From Lachnospiraceae bacterium (GTDB lineage Bacteria > Bacillota > Clostridia > Lachnospirales > Lachnospiraceae), in NCBI GenBank assembly GCA_015057055.1, contig SVFE01000005.1, positions 1-64,000 of the forward strand: a stretch of DNA of 64,000 nt, given 5' to 3'. Made by a program: the position numbers and the translations under genes. Every line of letters begins with the position of its first letter. Within the stretch, counting starts at the first letter, position 1. Below the pieces are notes generated by a model that was not told the origin of the DNA, did not search any database, and saw only the letters and a program-made list of their open reading frames with translations. This document shows, piece after piece, positions 40,999 to 50,995 of the stretch.

Positions 40999-42991
40999 TA
41001 TGAGTGAACAGGAAAATCAGAATCTGCCGGCAGAGAATTCTGCGGAGTATTACAGAGAAGCATTGGAAAAAGAGAAGCAAAAAAATGTGCTTTTGGCAGG
41101 GCGTTTGGCCGATGCTATGGCGCAGGTGCAGGACAAAGAAGCGCAGCTTATGCGGATAAAGAATAATCCTCTTTGGAAATTGTCAAAGCCGTTCCGGGTG
41201 TGTATGCACTGGGTAATCCGCCAGAAAAACCGGATTCGGAATCTGGGCGGAATCAAAGGGATTGTCCGGAAACTTTCTTCCAAGAAAATTGAGGTGCAGG
41301 CAAGGGCACAGCATGGTACGGCAAGTTTCCCCGGGCCGGAGGAGAGACGGCGCCAGGAAGAAAAAGTGTTCTCCAAAGAAGTCTGCATATCCATTTTGGT
41401 GCCGCTGTACAATACGCCGGAGAAATTTTTGCATGATATGATTACGTCGGTGACGGCTCAGACCTATGGCGGCTGGGAACTTTGTCTGGCGGACGGCTCG
41501 GATGATAAGCATTCCTATGTGGGGGATATTTGCCGGGAATATGCAGAAAAAGATTCCCGGATTAAATACAGAAAACTGGAAAAGAACATGGGAATTTCCG
41601 GAAATACCAATGCTTGCTGCGAAATGGCCACCGGAAATTACATCGGTCTTTTTGATCATGATGATGTGTTGCATCCCAGCGTGCTTTACTATTACATGGA
41701 AGCCATCTGTGAGAAGGGCGCGGACTATATTTATTGTGATGAATGTACGTTTCAGGGGAAATCTGTGGACAACATGATTACCCTTCATTTTAAACCGGAC
41801 TATTCGCCGGATAACCTGTGCGCCAACAATTACATCTGTCATTTTTCCGTATTTGCGCGGGAACTTTTGGACTCCACGGAATTGTTCCGGACGCAGTTTG
41901 ACGGAAGCCAGGATCATGACATGATACTCCGGCTTACGGCCCGGGCAAAGTGTATTGTGCATATTCCGAAACTGCTGTATTACTGGCGTTCTCATAAGGG
42001 AAGCGTGGCGGCGGATATTAACGCAAAGTCCTATGCCATTGATGCGGCCAAGGGTGCGGTATCGGATTATCTTCGAGGGAAAGGCTATGCCTATTTTGAT
42101 ATTGAATCCACGCGGGCCTTTGAGACGATTTTCCGGATTAAGTATCCGATTTTACGGGATGACAAGATTTCCATTATCATAGCCAACAAAGACCACGAAG
42201 AGGATTTGCGAAGGTGCATCAATTCTATTTTGGAGGCATCTACCTATCAGAATTTTGAAATCGTAGTGGTGGAAAATAACAGCAAAGAACCTAAAATCTT
42301 TGCATACTATGAAGAACTAAAAGCCCATCCGAAGATTAAAGTGGTAACCTACACAGGGGAATTTAACTATTCGAAAATCAACAATCTGGGGGCAAAGGAA
42401 GCGGAAGGAAAATATCTGCTGTTTTTGAATAACGACACCAAGGTAATTACCGTAAACTGGCTGGAAGAACTGTTGATGTACGCCCAGCGGGAGGATGTTG
42501 GTGCCGTGGGTGCCAAATTGTATTACCCGGATTATACCATTCAGCACGCCGGAATTGTACTTGGACTGGGGGCGCATCGTACGGCGGGTCACAGTCATTA
42601 TAAGGTGAATAAGGAAAATCTCGGATATATGGGACGTCTTTGCTATGCGCAGAATGTTTCCGCAGTAACCGGAGCCTGCCTGATGGTAAAGAAATCCCTT
42701 TTTGAAGAAGTGGGCGGACTGGAAGAAGGTCTGGCCGTAGCATTAAATGACGTGGATTTTTGCCTGAAACTGATGAAAAAGGGCTATTGGAATATTTGGA
42801 CGCCCTTTGCGGAGTTGTTCCACTACGAATCCAATTCCAGAGGGTCGGATTTGGACGGCGAACGGGCAGAGCGGTACAATGCAGAATGTGCGGTCTTTAA
42901 AGAAAAATGGGGCAGCCTGATTGATGCGGGCGATCCTTTTTACAATGTGAATTTTTCGTTGGACCGGAGTGATTATTCCTTGAAAATATAA
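40988..42991 (+). CDS. Two-domain GT2 glycosyltransferase with N-terminal coiled coil
   Basis: Heptad-like EYYREALEKEKQKNVLLAGRLADAMAQVQDKEAQLMRIKNNPLWKL; two GT-A domains ISILVPLYNTPEKF... and ISIIIANKDHEEDLRRC... Confidence 0.93.
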   Translation: MEFDMSEQENQNLPAENSAEYYREALEKEKQKNVLLAGRLADAMAQVQDKEAQLMRIKNNPLWKLSKPFRVCMHWVIRQKNRIRNLGGIKGIVRKLSSKKIEVQARAQHGTASFPGPEERRRQEEKVFSKEVCISILVPLYNTPEKFLHDMITSVTAQTYGGWELCLADGSDDKHSYVGDICREYAEKDSRIKYRKLEKNMGISGNTNACCEMATGNYIGLFDHDDVLHPSVLYYYMEAICEKGADYIYCDECTFQGKSVDNMITLHFKPDYSPDNLCANNYICHFSVFARELLDSTELFRTQFDGSQDHDMILRLTARAKCIVHIPKLLYYWRSHKGSVAADINAKSYAIDAAKGAVSDYLRGKGYAYFDIESTRAFETIFRIKYPILRDDKISIIIANKDHEEDLRRCINSILEASTYQNFEIVVVENNSKEPKIFAYYEELKAHPKIKVVTYTGEFNYSKINNLGAKEAEGKYLLFLNNDTKVITVNWLEELLMYAQREDVGAVGAKLYYPDYTIQHAGIVLGLGAHRTAGHSHYKVNKENLGYMGRLCYAQNVSAVTGACLMVKKSLFEEVGGLEEGLAVALNDVDFCLKLMKKGYWNIWTPFAELFHYESNSRGSDLDGERAERYNAECAVFKEKWGSLIDAGDPFYNVNFSLDRSDYSLKI

Positions 42992-42993
42992 AG

Positions 42994-43022
42994 TTGAAAA
43001 TGCCGATGCATTGTAGTAAAAT
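42994..43022 (+). promoter_or_regulatory. Putative sigma-A promoter for phosphomutase gene
   Basis: TTGAAA (42994-42999), 17-nt spacer, TAAAAT (43017-43022). Confidence 0.55.
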
Positions 43023-43088
43023 ACAGAGTGGAAAATCTAGGAAGTAAAAACTTTAGTATGGAAAATCTTTTTTGAAAGGAATACGTAA

Positions 43089-44810
43089 ATGAGTTACATG
43101 GATGAATTTAATTTCTGGTTGGAAGACGACTATTTTGACCGGGCTACCAAGGACGAACTGTTGGCAATTCGAAATGATGAAAAAGAAGTGGAAGACAGAT
43201 TTTACAAGGAATTGGAATTCGGAACCGGCGGACTTCGCGGTGTTATCGGTGCCGGAACCAACCGTATGAATATTTACACGGTAAGAAAAGCAACTCAGGG
43301 ACTTGCGAATTATATTATCAAGCAAAACGGTGCAGACAGAGGCGTGGCAATTGCCTACGACTCCAGAAGAATGTCACCGGAATTTGCGGATGAAGCAGCA
43401 CTTTGCCTTGCGGCAAACGGAATTAAAACCTATGTGTTTGAATCGTTGCGTCCCACCCCCATGTTGTCTTATGCGTTACGACAGCTTGGTTGTATTTCCG
43501 GTATCGTGGTAACGGCAAGTCACAATCCTCCGGAGTACAACGGATACAAGGCGTATTGGGAAGACGGTGCCCAGGTAACCGCACCGAAGGATAAGGAAAT
43601 TATCGAGGAAGTGAAAGCGGTTACGGATTATCATGCAGTAAAGACCATGGACAAACAGGAAGCCATGGACAAGGGGCTGTATGTGGTTATCGGAAAAGAA
43701 ATTGATGATTCCTACATGGAAGAGTTGAAGAAGCAGATTATTCATCCGGAAGTAATTAAAGAAGTTGCGGATGATATTAAGATTGTATATTCTCCCTTTA
43801 ACGGAACAGGTAACATCCCGGTGCGGAGAATCTTAAAGGAACTCGGATTTAAGAATGTGTATGTGGTTCCGGAGCAGGAAATGCCGGATCCGAACTTCAC
43901 CACACTTGCATATCCGAATCCGGAAGACCCGGCTGCCTTTGAACTTGCTTTGAAATTGGCAAAGGAAAAGGATGCGGACGTGGTTATGGCCACTGACCCG
44001 GATGCGGATCGTCTCGGAATTTATGCATTGAACAGAAAGACCGGAGAGTATGTTCCTTTCACGGGTAACATGTCCGGTATGTTGATTGCGGAATATATTT
44101 TGCGAGAAAGAACAGCCACCAAAACCATGCCGGAAAATCCGGCCCTGGTAACCACCATTGTTACCACCAATATGGCGCATGCAATTACCAAGGCATACGG
44201 AATCAAACTGATTGAAGTGTTGACCGGATTTAAGTATATCGGCGAACAGATTAAATTCTTCGAGCAGACCGGAAGCAACAATTACGTATTTGGTTTGGAA
44301 GAATCCTACGGATGTCTGGCAGGTACTCATGCAAGGGATAAGGATGCCGTAGTTGCGGTTATGTGTCTGGCAGAAGTGGCAGCATATTGCAAAAAACAGG
44401 GCATCAGTCTTTGGGACATGATGATTGAAATGTATGAGAAATACGGTTATTACAAGGAAAGTCAGTACGCTATTACCAAGAAAGGTAAGGAAGGCTTGGA
44501 AGAAATCGCGGCAATGATGGAAAAACTTCGTGCAAATCCGCCGAAGGCATTTGGCGATTTGAAGGTAACCGAATTCAGAGATTACAAGTTGGATAAGGTG
44601 GTAAATCTTGAAACCGGAGCAGAAGGAACCACCGGTCTTCCTTCCTCCAACGTACTTTATTTTGCCTTGGAAAATGATTCCTGGTGTTGTGCCCGTCCTT
44701 CCGGTACAGAGCCGAAGATTAAGTTCTATATGGGCGTAAAAGGAACGGATTTGAAGGATGCGGAAGTAAAATTGGAAGCACTTACAAATGCTTTAAAAGA
44801 GCAGCTGTAA
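43089..44810 (+). CDS. Phosphoglucomutase/phosphomannomutase (alpha-D-phosphohexomutase)
   Basis: GTGGLRGVIGAGTNRMN, GIVVTASHNPPEYNGYKAYWEDGAQ, DPDADRLGIYA, CCARPSGTEPKIKFY. Confidence 0.95.
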   Translation: MSYMDEFNFWLEDDYFDRATKDELLAIRNDEKEVEDRFYKELEFGTGGLRGVIGAGTNRMNIYTVRKATQGLANYIIKQNGADRGVAIAYDSRRMSPEFADEAALCLAANGIKTYVFESLRPTPMLSYALRQLGCISGIVVTASHNPPEYNGYKAYWEDGAQVTAPKDKEIIEEVKAVTDYHAVKTMDKQEAMDKGLYVVIGKEIDDSYMEELKKQIIHPEVIKEVADDIKIVYSPFNGTGNIPVRRILKELGFKNVYVVPEQEMPDPNFTTLAYPNPEDPAAFELALKLAKEKDADVVMATDPDADRLGIYALNRKTGEYVPFTGNMSGMLIAEYILRERTATKTMPENPALVTTIVTTNMAHAITKAYGIKLIEVLTGFKYIGEQIKFFEQTGSNNYVFGLEESYGCLAGTHARDKDAVVAVMCLAEVAAYCKKQGISLWDMMIEMYEKYGYYKESQYAITKKGKEGLEEIAAMMEKLRANPPKAFGDLKVTEFRDYKLDKVVNLETGAEGTTGLPSSNVLYFALENDSWCCARPSGTEPKIKFYMGVKGTDLKDAEVKLEALTNALKEQL

Positions 44811-44907
44811 GAACGGTTATAAGAATTAAGAGTTAAGACTATAGGCGGGAACCATATTCGGATGAAAGTCCGGACATGGTTTTCGTATTATATAGGGGTT
44901 TTCGAGT

Positions 44908-46269
44908 ATGATTTTTTCAGTGGCGAATTTAAAAAAAGCGGTGAATTATTTTAAAAAGAACGGTCCGGAAAGCACTTATTATGCTGTTTTAGAACGGATT
45001 TCCCAGGCGAGGGAGGAAAAGTATGTTTACATCCCCCCTACAGAGGAAGAACTGGAGAGACAAAAGGCAGAACAGTGGAAGAAGGAACCGTTTTTTTCCG
45101 TGATTGTGCCGGCCTATGAAACGAAGCGGGTGTTTATGGAAGATCTGATTCTGTCATTGGCGGACCAGACCTACAAAAATTACGAGCTGATTATTGCGGA
45201 TGCCTCTGAAAGCGACATTGTGGAACGAACGGTAAAAGATTTTCAGGAACAGTATGAGCGGATTGTCTATGTGCGGCTAAAGGAAAACGGAGGTATTTCC
45301 TGCAACAGTAACGAGGCGCTTGCCTATGCCAAGGGAGAATATGTGGGTCTTTTGGACCATGATGATTTGCTTACGCCGGATGCGCTTTATCATGTGGCAA
45401 AGGAAATTTTGGAGGCGAGCCAAAACGTAGGAAGTCCTGTGCTGATATATACCGATGAAGATAAAACAAATACCTACCTGGAGAAGTACTACGAACCACA
45501 TTTTAAACAAAAGTTAAATAAGGATTTAATACTTACCAATAACTATATCTGTCATCTTTCTTTTATTCGTAAGGATGTGATTTCCCGGCTGCGTTTTCGA
45601 AAAGAATATGACGGTGCCCAGGATTTTGATTTGATCTTACGGACCCTTTTGTGGACGGAAAAAACCTACGGCGAGGGATGGGAAAGACGGATTCGTCATG
45701 TGCCGAAGGTGTTGTATCACTGGCGATGCCATGATGAGTCCACTGCACAAAATCCGGCATCAAAGATGTATGCTTATGAAGCGGGACGTCGGGCTGTGGA
45801 AGATTATATGAAGGAGAAACACTTTGCTGTGTCGGTTACCCATATGGAGCATTTGGGTTTTTATCGAACGGAGTACGGTGAGAAGATTTTTGAAATCCGC
45901 AAGGATTTGGGTGCTGTAGCCGGACCGGTATTTTCGGGGGGCAAAATCATTGGCGGTGCCATGGACGGAAAAGGAAAAATTTTGTACGAGGGACTTCGAA
46001 AACAGTTTTCCGGTTATATGCACGGAGCGAAACTGCAGCAATCCGTTGCGGCAGGGGATGCGCGGAATATGAAGGTCAGAGAAGACTTGATTCCGCTGTT
46101 TGAAAAAACGCTGGGCGTGTCCTATCCCATGCAGCGAAAAGACTGGGAAAAACTTTCGGAAGAGGAAGTGGAAAAAATTAGAAAAAAAAGTTTGCAATTT
46201 TGCAATAAATTGAAAGCCAAAGGCATTGGTGTATTGTATGACCCGATGCAGACGGAAGAAACAGTGTGA
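44908..46269 (+). CDS. GT2 glycosyltransferase
   Basis: FFSVIVPAYETKRVFMEDLILSLADQTYKNYELIIADASESD; YVGLLDHDDLLTPDALY. Confidence 0.93.
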   Translation: MIFSVANLKKAVNYFKKNGPESTYYAVLERISQAREEKYVYIPPTEEELERQKAEQWKKEPFFSVIVPAYETKRVFMEDLILSLADQTYKNYELIIADASESDIVERTVKDFQEQYERIVYVRLKENGGISCNSNEALAYAKGEYVGLLDHDDLLTPDALYHVAKEILEASQNVGSPVLIYTDEDKTNTYLEKYYEPHFKQKLNKDLILTNNYICHLSFIRKDVISRLRFRKEYDGAQDFDLILRTLLWTEKTYGEGWERRIRHVPKVLYHWRCHDESTAQNPASKMYAYEAGRRAVEDYMKEKHFAVSVTHMEHLGFYRTEYGEKIFEIRKDLGAVAGPVFSGGKIIGGAMDGKGKILYEGLRKQFSGYMHGAKLQQSVAAGDARNMKVREDLIPLFEKTLGVSYPMQRKDWEKLSEEEVEKIRKKSLQFCNKLKAKGIGVLYDPMQTEETV

Positions 46270-46285
46270 GCGGAGAATGTAAGAT

Positions 46286-47275
46286 ATGCAGATTAAGGTC
46301 AGTGTGGTGATTCCCAACTACAACGGAAAAGAATATTTGGAAGACTGCCTGGATGCATTGATGAGGCAGGATGTCCGTTCCTTTGAGATTATCGTGGTGG
46401 ATGATGCTTCTTCTGATAACAGTCTGGAGGAGATGCAGAAAAAGTATCCGGAAAATGATGCATTTCCCCGTACCAGATACATCCGTCATGAAATTAACTG
46501 TGGTTTTTGCAAGTCGGTAAATGACGGAATTGACGCGTCCAAAGGGGACTATGTGATTTTGCTAAACAACGATACCGTGGCGCAGTCCTCCTTTGTGCGG
46601 GAGTTGTATCAGGCAATACGCGTATCGGATAAGATTTTTTCGGCATCTGCCAAAATGCTTTCCATGCAAAATCCGGAGCTTATGGATGACGGCGGCGATT
46701 ATTACTGCGCACTGGGGTGGGCGTATGCGGCTGCCAAGAATAAGCCGGAAAAGAATTACAACAAAAAGAAGCATATTTTTGCCTCTTGCGGCGGAGCTGC
46801 AATCTATCGCAAGGATTTACTTCTTTCCCTGGGAAAATTTGACGAGAATCATTTTGCGTATTTGGAAGATATCGATATTGGTTACCGGGCCAGACTTCAT
46901 GGGTATGTGAATATTTTTGCGCCCAAGGCGGTGGTTCTTCATGCCGGAAGTGCAACCTCCGGTTCAAGGTATAATAGGTTTAAAGCCCATCTTACGGCAA
47001 AAAATAACATTTATCTGTTGTATAAAAATATGCCGAACTGGCAGATCGCATTAAATTTTCCGCTGTTATCGGCAGGCTTGATTACAAAAATTGTCTTTTA
47101 TATTTTTAAAGGGATGGGAAATACTTATTGTAAAGGTTTAATTGAAGGATTTGCCTTGTGCAAAAGCCCGGAGGGAAAGGCTCATCGTCTTGATTTTTCG
47201 GCAATCGGCGGGGCAAAAATCTGGGCAGTGCAATGGGAACTGCTAAAGAATACGGTTTATCGTCTTTTTGCGTAA
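46286..47275 (+). CDS. GT2 glycosyltransferase
   Basis: KVSVVIPNYNGKEYLEDCLDALMRQDVRSFEIIVVDDASSDNS; FAYLEDIDIGYRARLHGY. Confidence 0.94.
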   Translation: MQIKVSVVIPNYNGKEYLEDCLDALMRQDVRSFEIIVVDDASSDNSLEEMQKKYPENDAFPRTRYIRHEINCGFCKSVNDGIDASKGDYVILLNNDTVAQSSFVRELYQAIRVSDKIFSASAKMLSMQNPELMDDGGDYYCALGWAYAAAKNKPEKNYNKKKHIFASCGGAAIYRKDLLLSLGKFDENHFAYLEDIDIGYRARLHGYVNIFAPKAVVLHAGSATSGSRYNRFKAHLTAKNNIYLLYKNMPNWQIALNFPLLSAGLITKIVFYIFKGMGNTYCKGLIEGFALCKSPEGKAHRLDFSAIGGAKIWAVQWELLKNTVYRLFA

Positions 47276-47342
47276 AAAGATTGTTTTTTTTTAGGGATTA
47301 TTGTAAAATGTAATCTGAGTGTGTTTGGGAACAGGTGACAAC

Positions 47343-48746
47343 GTGATAAGAGATAATCAGAAAGTATTAAATCAGATTCATGTATTGTTGGATGCCCTGG
47401 TTGTCGCAGCGGCCTATATTTTGGCGTGGTATGTAAAATTTGAAGTACTGGGTGTAAATTTCGGTGTCGGTACATTGTCGCAGGAAACCTATTTCCGGAT
47501 GTTGTACATCATCGTTCCGGTATACGTAGTGCTTTATCATATGTGCGGATTATATCGTTCCAAACGTTATTCCAGCAGCAGAAGAGAAATTTACAACATA
47601 TTTAAAGCAAACACTATTGGCTTTGGTGCATTGGTGGCGCTCCTCTACATCATCAAATTTGAGGACGTTTCCCGTACGATGTTGGGTATCTTCTATGTGA
47701 CGGTTATCGTTTTGGAGATTCTGTTCCGCCAGTTGATTCGAAAAATTCTGCGTTCCATTCGGGCAACCGGCTACAATATCAAATATGTTCTTCTCATTGG
47801 ATATTCCAGAGCAGCGGAGAAATATATTAACCGTATTATGGAAAATCCCCAATGGGGTTATGTTGTTTGCGGCATTTTGGATGATAAGATTCCCGCCGGA
47901 ACCCTTTATCGGGGGGTTAAGGTGCTGGGAAGAATTGATAACATTCATGTGATTTTGCCGGAAAACAAAATCGATGAAATCGGAATTTCCTTGGCATTGG
48001 AAGATTATGACCGATTGGAAGAATTGGTTAATATCTGCGAAAAGTCCGGTGTGCATACCAAGTTTATTCCGGATTATAACAGCGTAATTCCTTCCAAACC
48101 TTATATCGAAGATTTGACGGGGCTGGCAGTTATCAATATCCGCCACGTTCCGCTTACCAATACAGCAAATATTATCGTAAAAAGAGCGATGGACATTGTG
48201 GGTTCTTTGGCTTGTATCATTATTTTTGCACCGATTATGCTCATTGAAGTGATCCTCATTAAATGCATGGACGGCGGCAAGATTATCTTTTGTCAGGAAC
48301 GGGTGGGACTGCATAATAAACCTTTTAAGATGTATAAGTTCCGTACCATGAAAGAGCAGAAGGATGAAGAGGAGATGCAGGGATGGTCCAAAAAGGGCGA
48401 CCCCAGAGTTACTCCGGTAGGAAAGTTTTTGCGACGGACCAGTTTGGATGAGTTGCCCCAGATTTTCAATGTTTTGAAAGGGGATATGTCCCTTGTGGGT
48501 CCCAGGCCGGAGCGTCCGCAGTTTGTAGAGAAATTTAAGGAAGAGATTCCCCGCTATATGATTAAGCATCAGGTGCGTCCCGGTATGACAGGATGGGCCC
48601 AGATTAACGGCTACCGCGGTGATACTTCCATCCGTAAGAGAATCGAGCATGATCTGTATTACATTGAGAATTGGACCGTGCTTTTGGATATCAAAATATT
48701 ATTTTTAACATTATTTAAAGGTTTTATCAATAAAAATGCCTGCTAG
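47343..48746 (+). CDS. Undecaprenyl-phosphate sugar phosphotransferase (full-length WbaP/WcaJ-type)
   Basis: N-terminal TM region; YNIKYVLLIGYSRAAEKYI; GGKIIFCQERVGLHNKPFKMYKFRTMK; SLDELPQIFNVLKGDMSLVGPRPERPQFVEKF; GTG start proposed. Confidence 0.95.
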   Translation: MIRDNQKVLNQIHVLLDALVVAAAYILAWYVKFEVLGVNFGVGTLSQETYFRMLYIIVPVYVVLYHMCGLYRSKRYSSSRREIYNIFKANTIGFGALVALLYIIKFEDVSRTMLGIFYVTVIVLEILFRQLIRKILRSIRATGYNIKYVLLIGYSRAAEKYINRIMENPQWGYVVCGILDDKIPAGTLYRGVKVLGRIDNIHVILPENKIDEIGISLALEDYDRLEELVNICEKSGVHTKFIPDYNSVIPSKPYIEDLTGLAVINIRHVPLTNTANIIVKRAMDIVGSLACIIIFAPIMLIEVILIKCMDGGKIIFCQERVGLHNKPFKMYKFRTMKEQKDEEEMQGWSKKGDPRVTPVGKFLRRTSLDELPQIFNVLKGDMSLVGPRPERPQFVEKFKEEIPRYMIKHQVRPGMTGWAQINGYRGDTSIRKRIEHDLYYIENWTVLLDIKILFLTLFKGFINKNAC

Positions 48747-48812
48747 TGCATTGTTGTTACGAGGCGGCTTTTACGCCGGATGACAGTGAGATAAAATCAA
48801 AAGGAGAAGCGA

Positions 48813-49943
48813 ATGAGTTCAGAAAACAGAAATGCGGATGATATAAGACGAAAGCGAAGTGCTAAGGCGGCAAAGAAAAAAGCCAGAAAGAAGAGAAATC
48901 GGATCATCTTATTTACGGTGGAAATATTGGTGCTTGTTGCGCTGGGGGTAGTACTTTGGGGTGTGTCCAAGGGAACGCAGGTCGATAAGATTAACATTGA
49001 AATTGAGCAGAATCCGGAATTGGAGAGTTACTATGAGCAGGTAAATGCAAGTAGTAATGAAGAGGGAACCGGAAAAGGATATATGCAGGTGGCGCTCTTT
49101 GGCGTGGATTCCAGGGAAGGAGAACTGAACCGGAATACCAGAACGGATACGATTATTATTGCATCAATCAATCTGGACACCCATGAAGTGAAATTAGTCA
49201 GTGTATACCGTGATACCTATCTGAATCTTGGTAACGACAGTTATAATAAATGTAACGGTGCTTATGCAGCAGGCGGTCCCGCGCAGGCCATTCAGATGCT
49301 GAACATGAATCTGGATTTGAATATCCAGCATTACGTAACCGTAGGATTCCGGGGCGTTGTGGAGACGGTAAACGGTCTTGGCGGAGTTGAAATTGATATA
49401 ACCAGTGCAGAAATCGGATATCTTAATGATTATCAGTACTGTATTGCAGAAGATTTAGGACTCAGTAATTATAATGAAGTAACCAATACCGGCGTGCAGA
49501 TGCTGGACGGTCTTCAGGCATGTGCATATTGCCGTATTCGTTATACCGCAGGCGATGACTTTAGACGTGCGGAGCGTCAGCGGACGGTGCTTACCCAGAT
49601 GTCAGAGCAGGCGAAACTTTGCAGTGCCAGCACCCTGGTGACAATCGCCACCAACGCATTTGAAAATGTATCTACCTCTTTTGACTTGGATACTATTTTG
49701 GAATTGGCAGCAGAGGCACCAAACTACACCATTGTCGGTTCGGAAGGATTCCCCTTCACCGAGTATCGTTCCACCGGAACAATCGGTTCCAAGGGAAGTT
49801 GCGTTCTTCCTATGGATTTGGCAACCAATGTCAGCATGCTTCATGAATTCCTCTTTGGTGTGGAAGATTACCAGCCTTCCAGCACGGTTATGGAGTGCAG
49901 TGAAAGAATCGCGGCGGATATTGCCCCGTATATTGGTCAATAG
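48813..49943 (+). CDS. LytR-CpsA-Psr (LCP) family cell-wall polymer ligase
   Basis: Basic N-terminus, TM, VALFGVDSREGELNRNTRTDTIIIASINLDTHEVKLVSVYRDTYL, DGLQACAYCRIRYTAGDDFRRAERQRTVL. Confidence 0.95.
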   Translation: MSSENRNADDIRRKRSAKAAKKKARKKRNRIILFTVEILVLVALGVVLWGVSKGTQVDKINIEIEQNPELESYYEQVNASSNEEGTGKGYMQVALFGVDSREGELNRNTRTDTIIIASINLDTHEVKLVSVYRDTYLNLGNDSYNKCNGAYAAGGPAQAIQMLNMNLDLNIQHYVTVGFRGVVETVNGLGGVEIDITSAEIGYLNDYQYCIAEDLGLSNYNEVTNTGVQMLDGLQACAYCRIRYTAGDDFRRAERQRTVLTQMSEQAKLCSASTLVTIATNAFENVSTSFDLDTILELAAEAPNYTIVGSEGFPFTEYRSTGTIGSKGSCVLPMDLATNVSMLHEFLFGVEDYQPSSTVMECSERIAADIAPYIGQ

Positions 49944-49950
49944 GATAAAA

Positions 49951-49974
49951 AAGGGACCGTTTGACGGTCCCTTC
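49951..49974 (+). terminator. Terminator-like hairpin after LCP gene
   Basis: aagggaccg / cggtccctt stem, weak T-run. Confidence 0.6.
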
Positions 49975-50000
49975 TTAGATTATACGAGACGGAGAGAATT

Positions 50001-50933
50001 GTGAAAAAAGTCGATGTTATTATACCTACGTATAAACCCACAGAGAAATTGAATAAGCTATTAAAGATGCTGAAGGTTCAGACCTATCCTGTTAACCGCG
50101 TTATTTTGATTAATACGGAAGAGAAGTATTTTACGGCATTTGCGTATGGGAATAAGAATTTTTCTTTTGATTCGAATGTTTTGGTGAAGCATATTTCCAG
50201 GATGGAATTTGATCACGGTGCAACGCGAAATTATGGAATTTCCCTGTCAGATGCGGAGTATTTTATTTGTATGACGGACGATGCGGTGCCCATGGATGAA
50301 TTTCTGGTGGAAAATTTATTGGAGCCTCTTTTGGCGGGAAATGCAGTGGTTTCTTATGCGCGTCAATGCGTCGGTAAGCGTGGGGCTCTGATTGAAGGAT
50401 TTACGAGGAAATTTAATTATCCGGAAGAGTCGCGTTTAAAAACAAAGGAAGATATTGCCACCATGGGTATTAAAGCTTTCTTTTGTTCGAATGTTTGTGC
50501 AGCTTATAAGAGAAGTGTGTTTGAACAGTTGGGACGCTTTGATACACCGATGATTTTCAATGAAGATATGATATTTGCATCGAAGGTGCTTAATGCCGGT
50601 TACGCTATTGCTTATCAGGCGAATGCACGGGTAAGACATGCCCACAGATATACCAATCTTCAGCAATTGAAGCGGAATTTCGATTTGGGTGTATCCCAAG
50701 CCAAATACCCGGAAATATTCTCCGTGGTATCATCCACTTCAGAGGGAAAAGCGTTGGTAAAACAAACCATTGCTTATTTGAAGGAAAAGGGAAAGGCTGA
50801 TAAAATACCGGGGTATATTATCACCAGCGGGTACAAATACATCGGCTATCAATTGGGAAAACATTATCGGATGCTGCCGAGAAAATGGATTATGAAGTTG
50901 ACCATGAACCCATGTTATTGGTACAAAGAATGA
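50001..50933 (+). CDS. GT2 glycosyltransferase (rhamnosyltransferase-like)
   Basis: KVDVIIPTYKPTEKLNKLLKMLKVQTYPVNRVILINT; SRMEFDHGATRNYGI; MTDDAVPMD; GTG start. Confidence 0.92.
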   Translation: MKKVDVIIPTYKPTEKLNKLLKMLKVQTYPVNRVILINTEEKYFTAFAYGNKNFSFDSNVLVKHISRMEFDHGATRNYGISLSDAEYFICMTDDAVPMDEFLVENLLEPLLAGNAVVSYARQCVGKRGALIEGFTRKFNYPEESRLKTKEDIATMGIKAFFCSNVCAAYKRSVFEQLGRFDTPMIFNEDMIFASKVLNAGYAIAYQANARVRHAHRYTNLQQLKRNFDLGVSQAKYPEIFSVVSSTSEGKALVKQTIAYLKEKGKADKIPGYIITSGYKYIGYQLGKHYRMLPRKWIMKLTMNPCYWYKE

Positions 50934-50995
50934 GAAAGTTAAAAAAGAATTTAATTATTTCGAGCGGAGAATTACTAACTTAGTTGGAGGAAAAA

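Noticed and set aside
41183-41995. 270-aa minus-strand ORF
   Set aside because: Antisense shadow of the two-domain GT2 gene
47550-48650. 366-aa ORF on minus strand
   Set aside because: Antisense to the sugar phosphotransferase gene, His/Asn-rich shadow composition, no motifs
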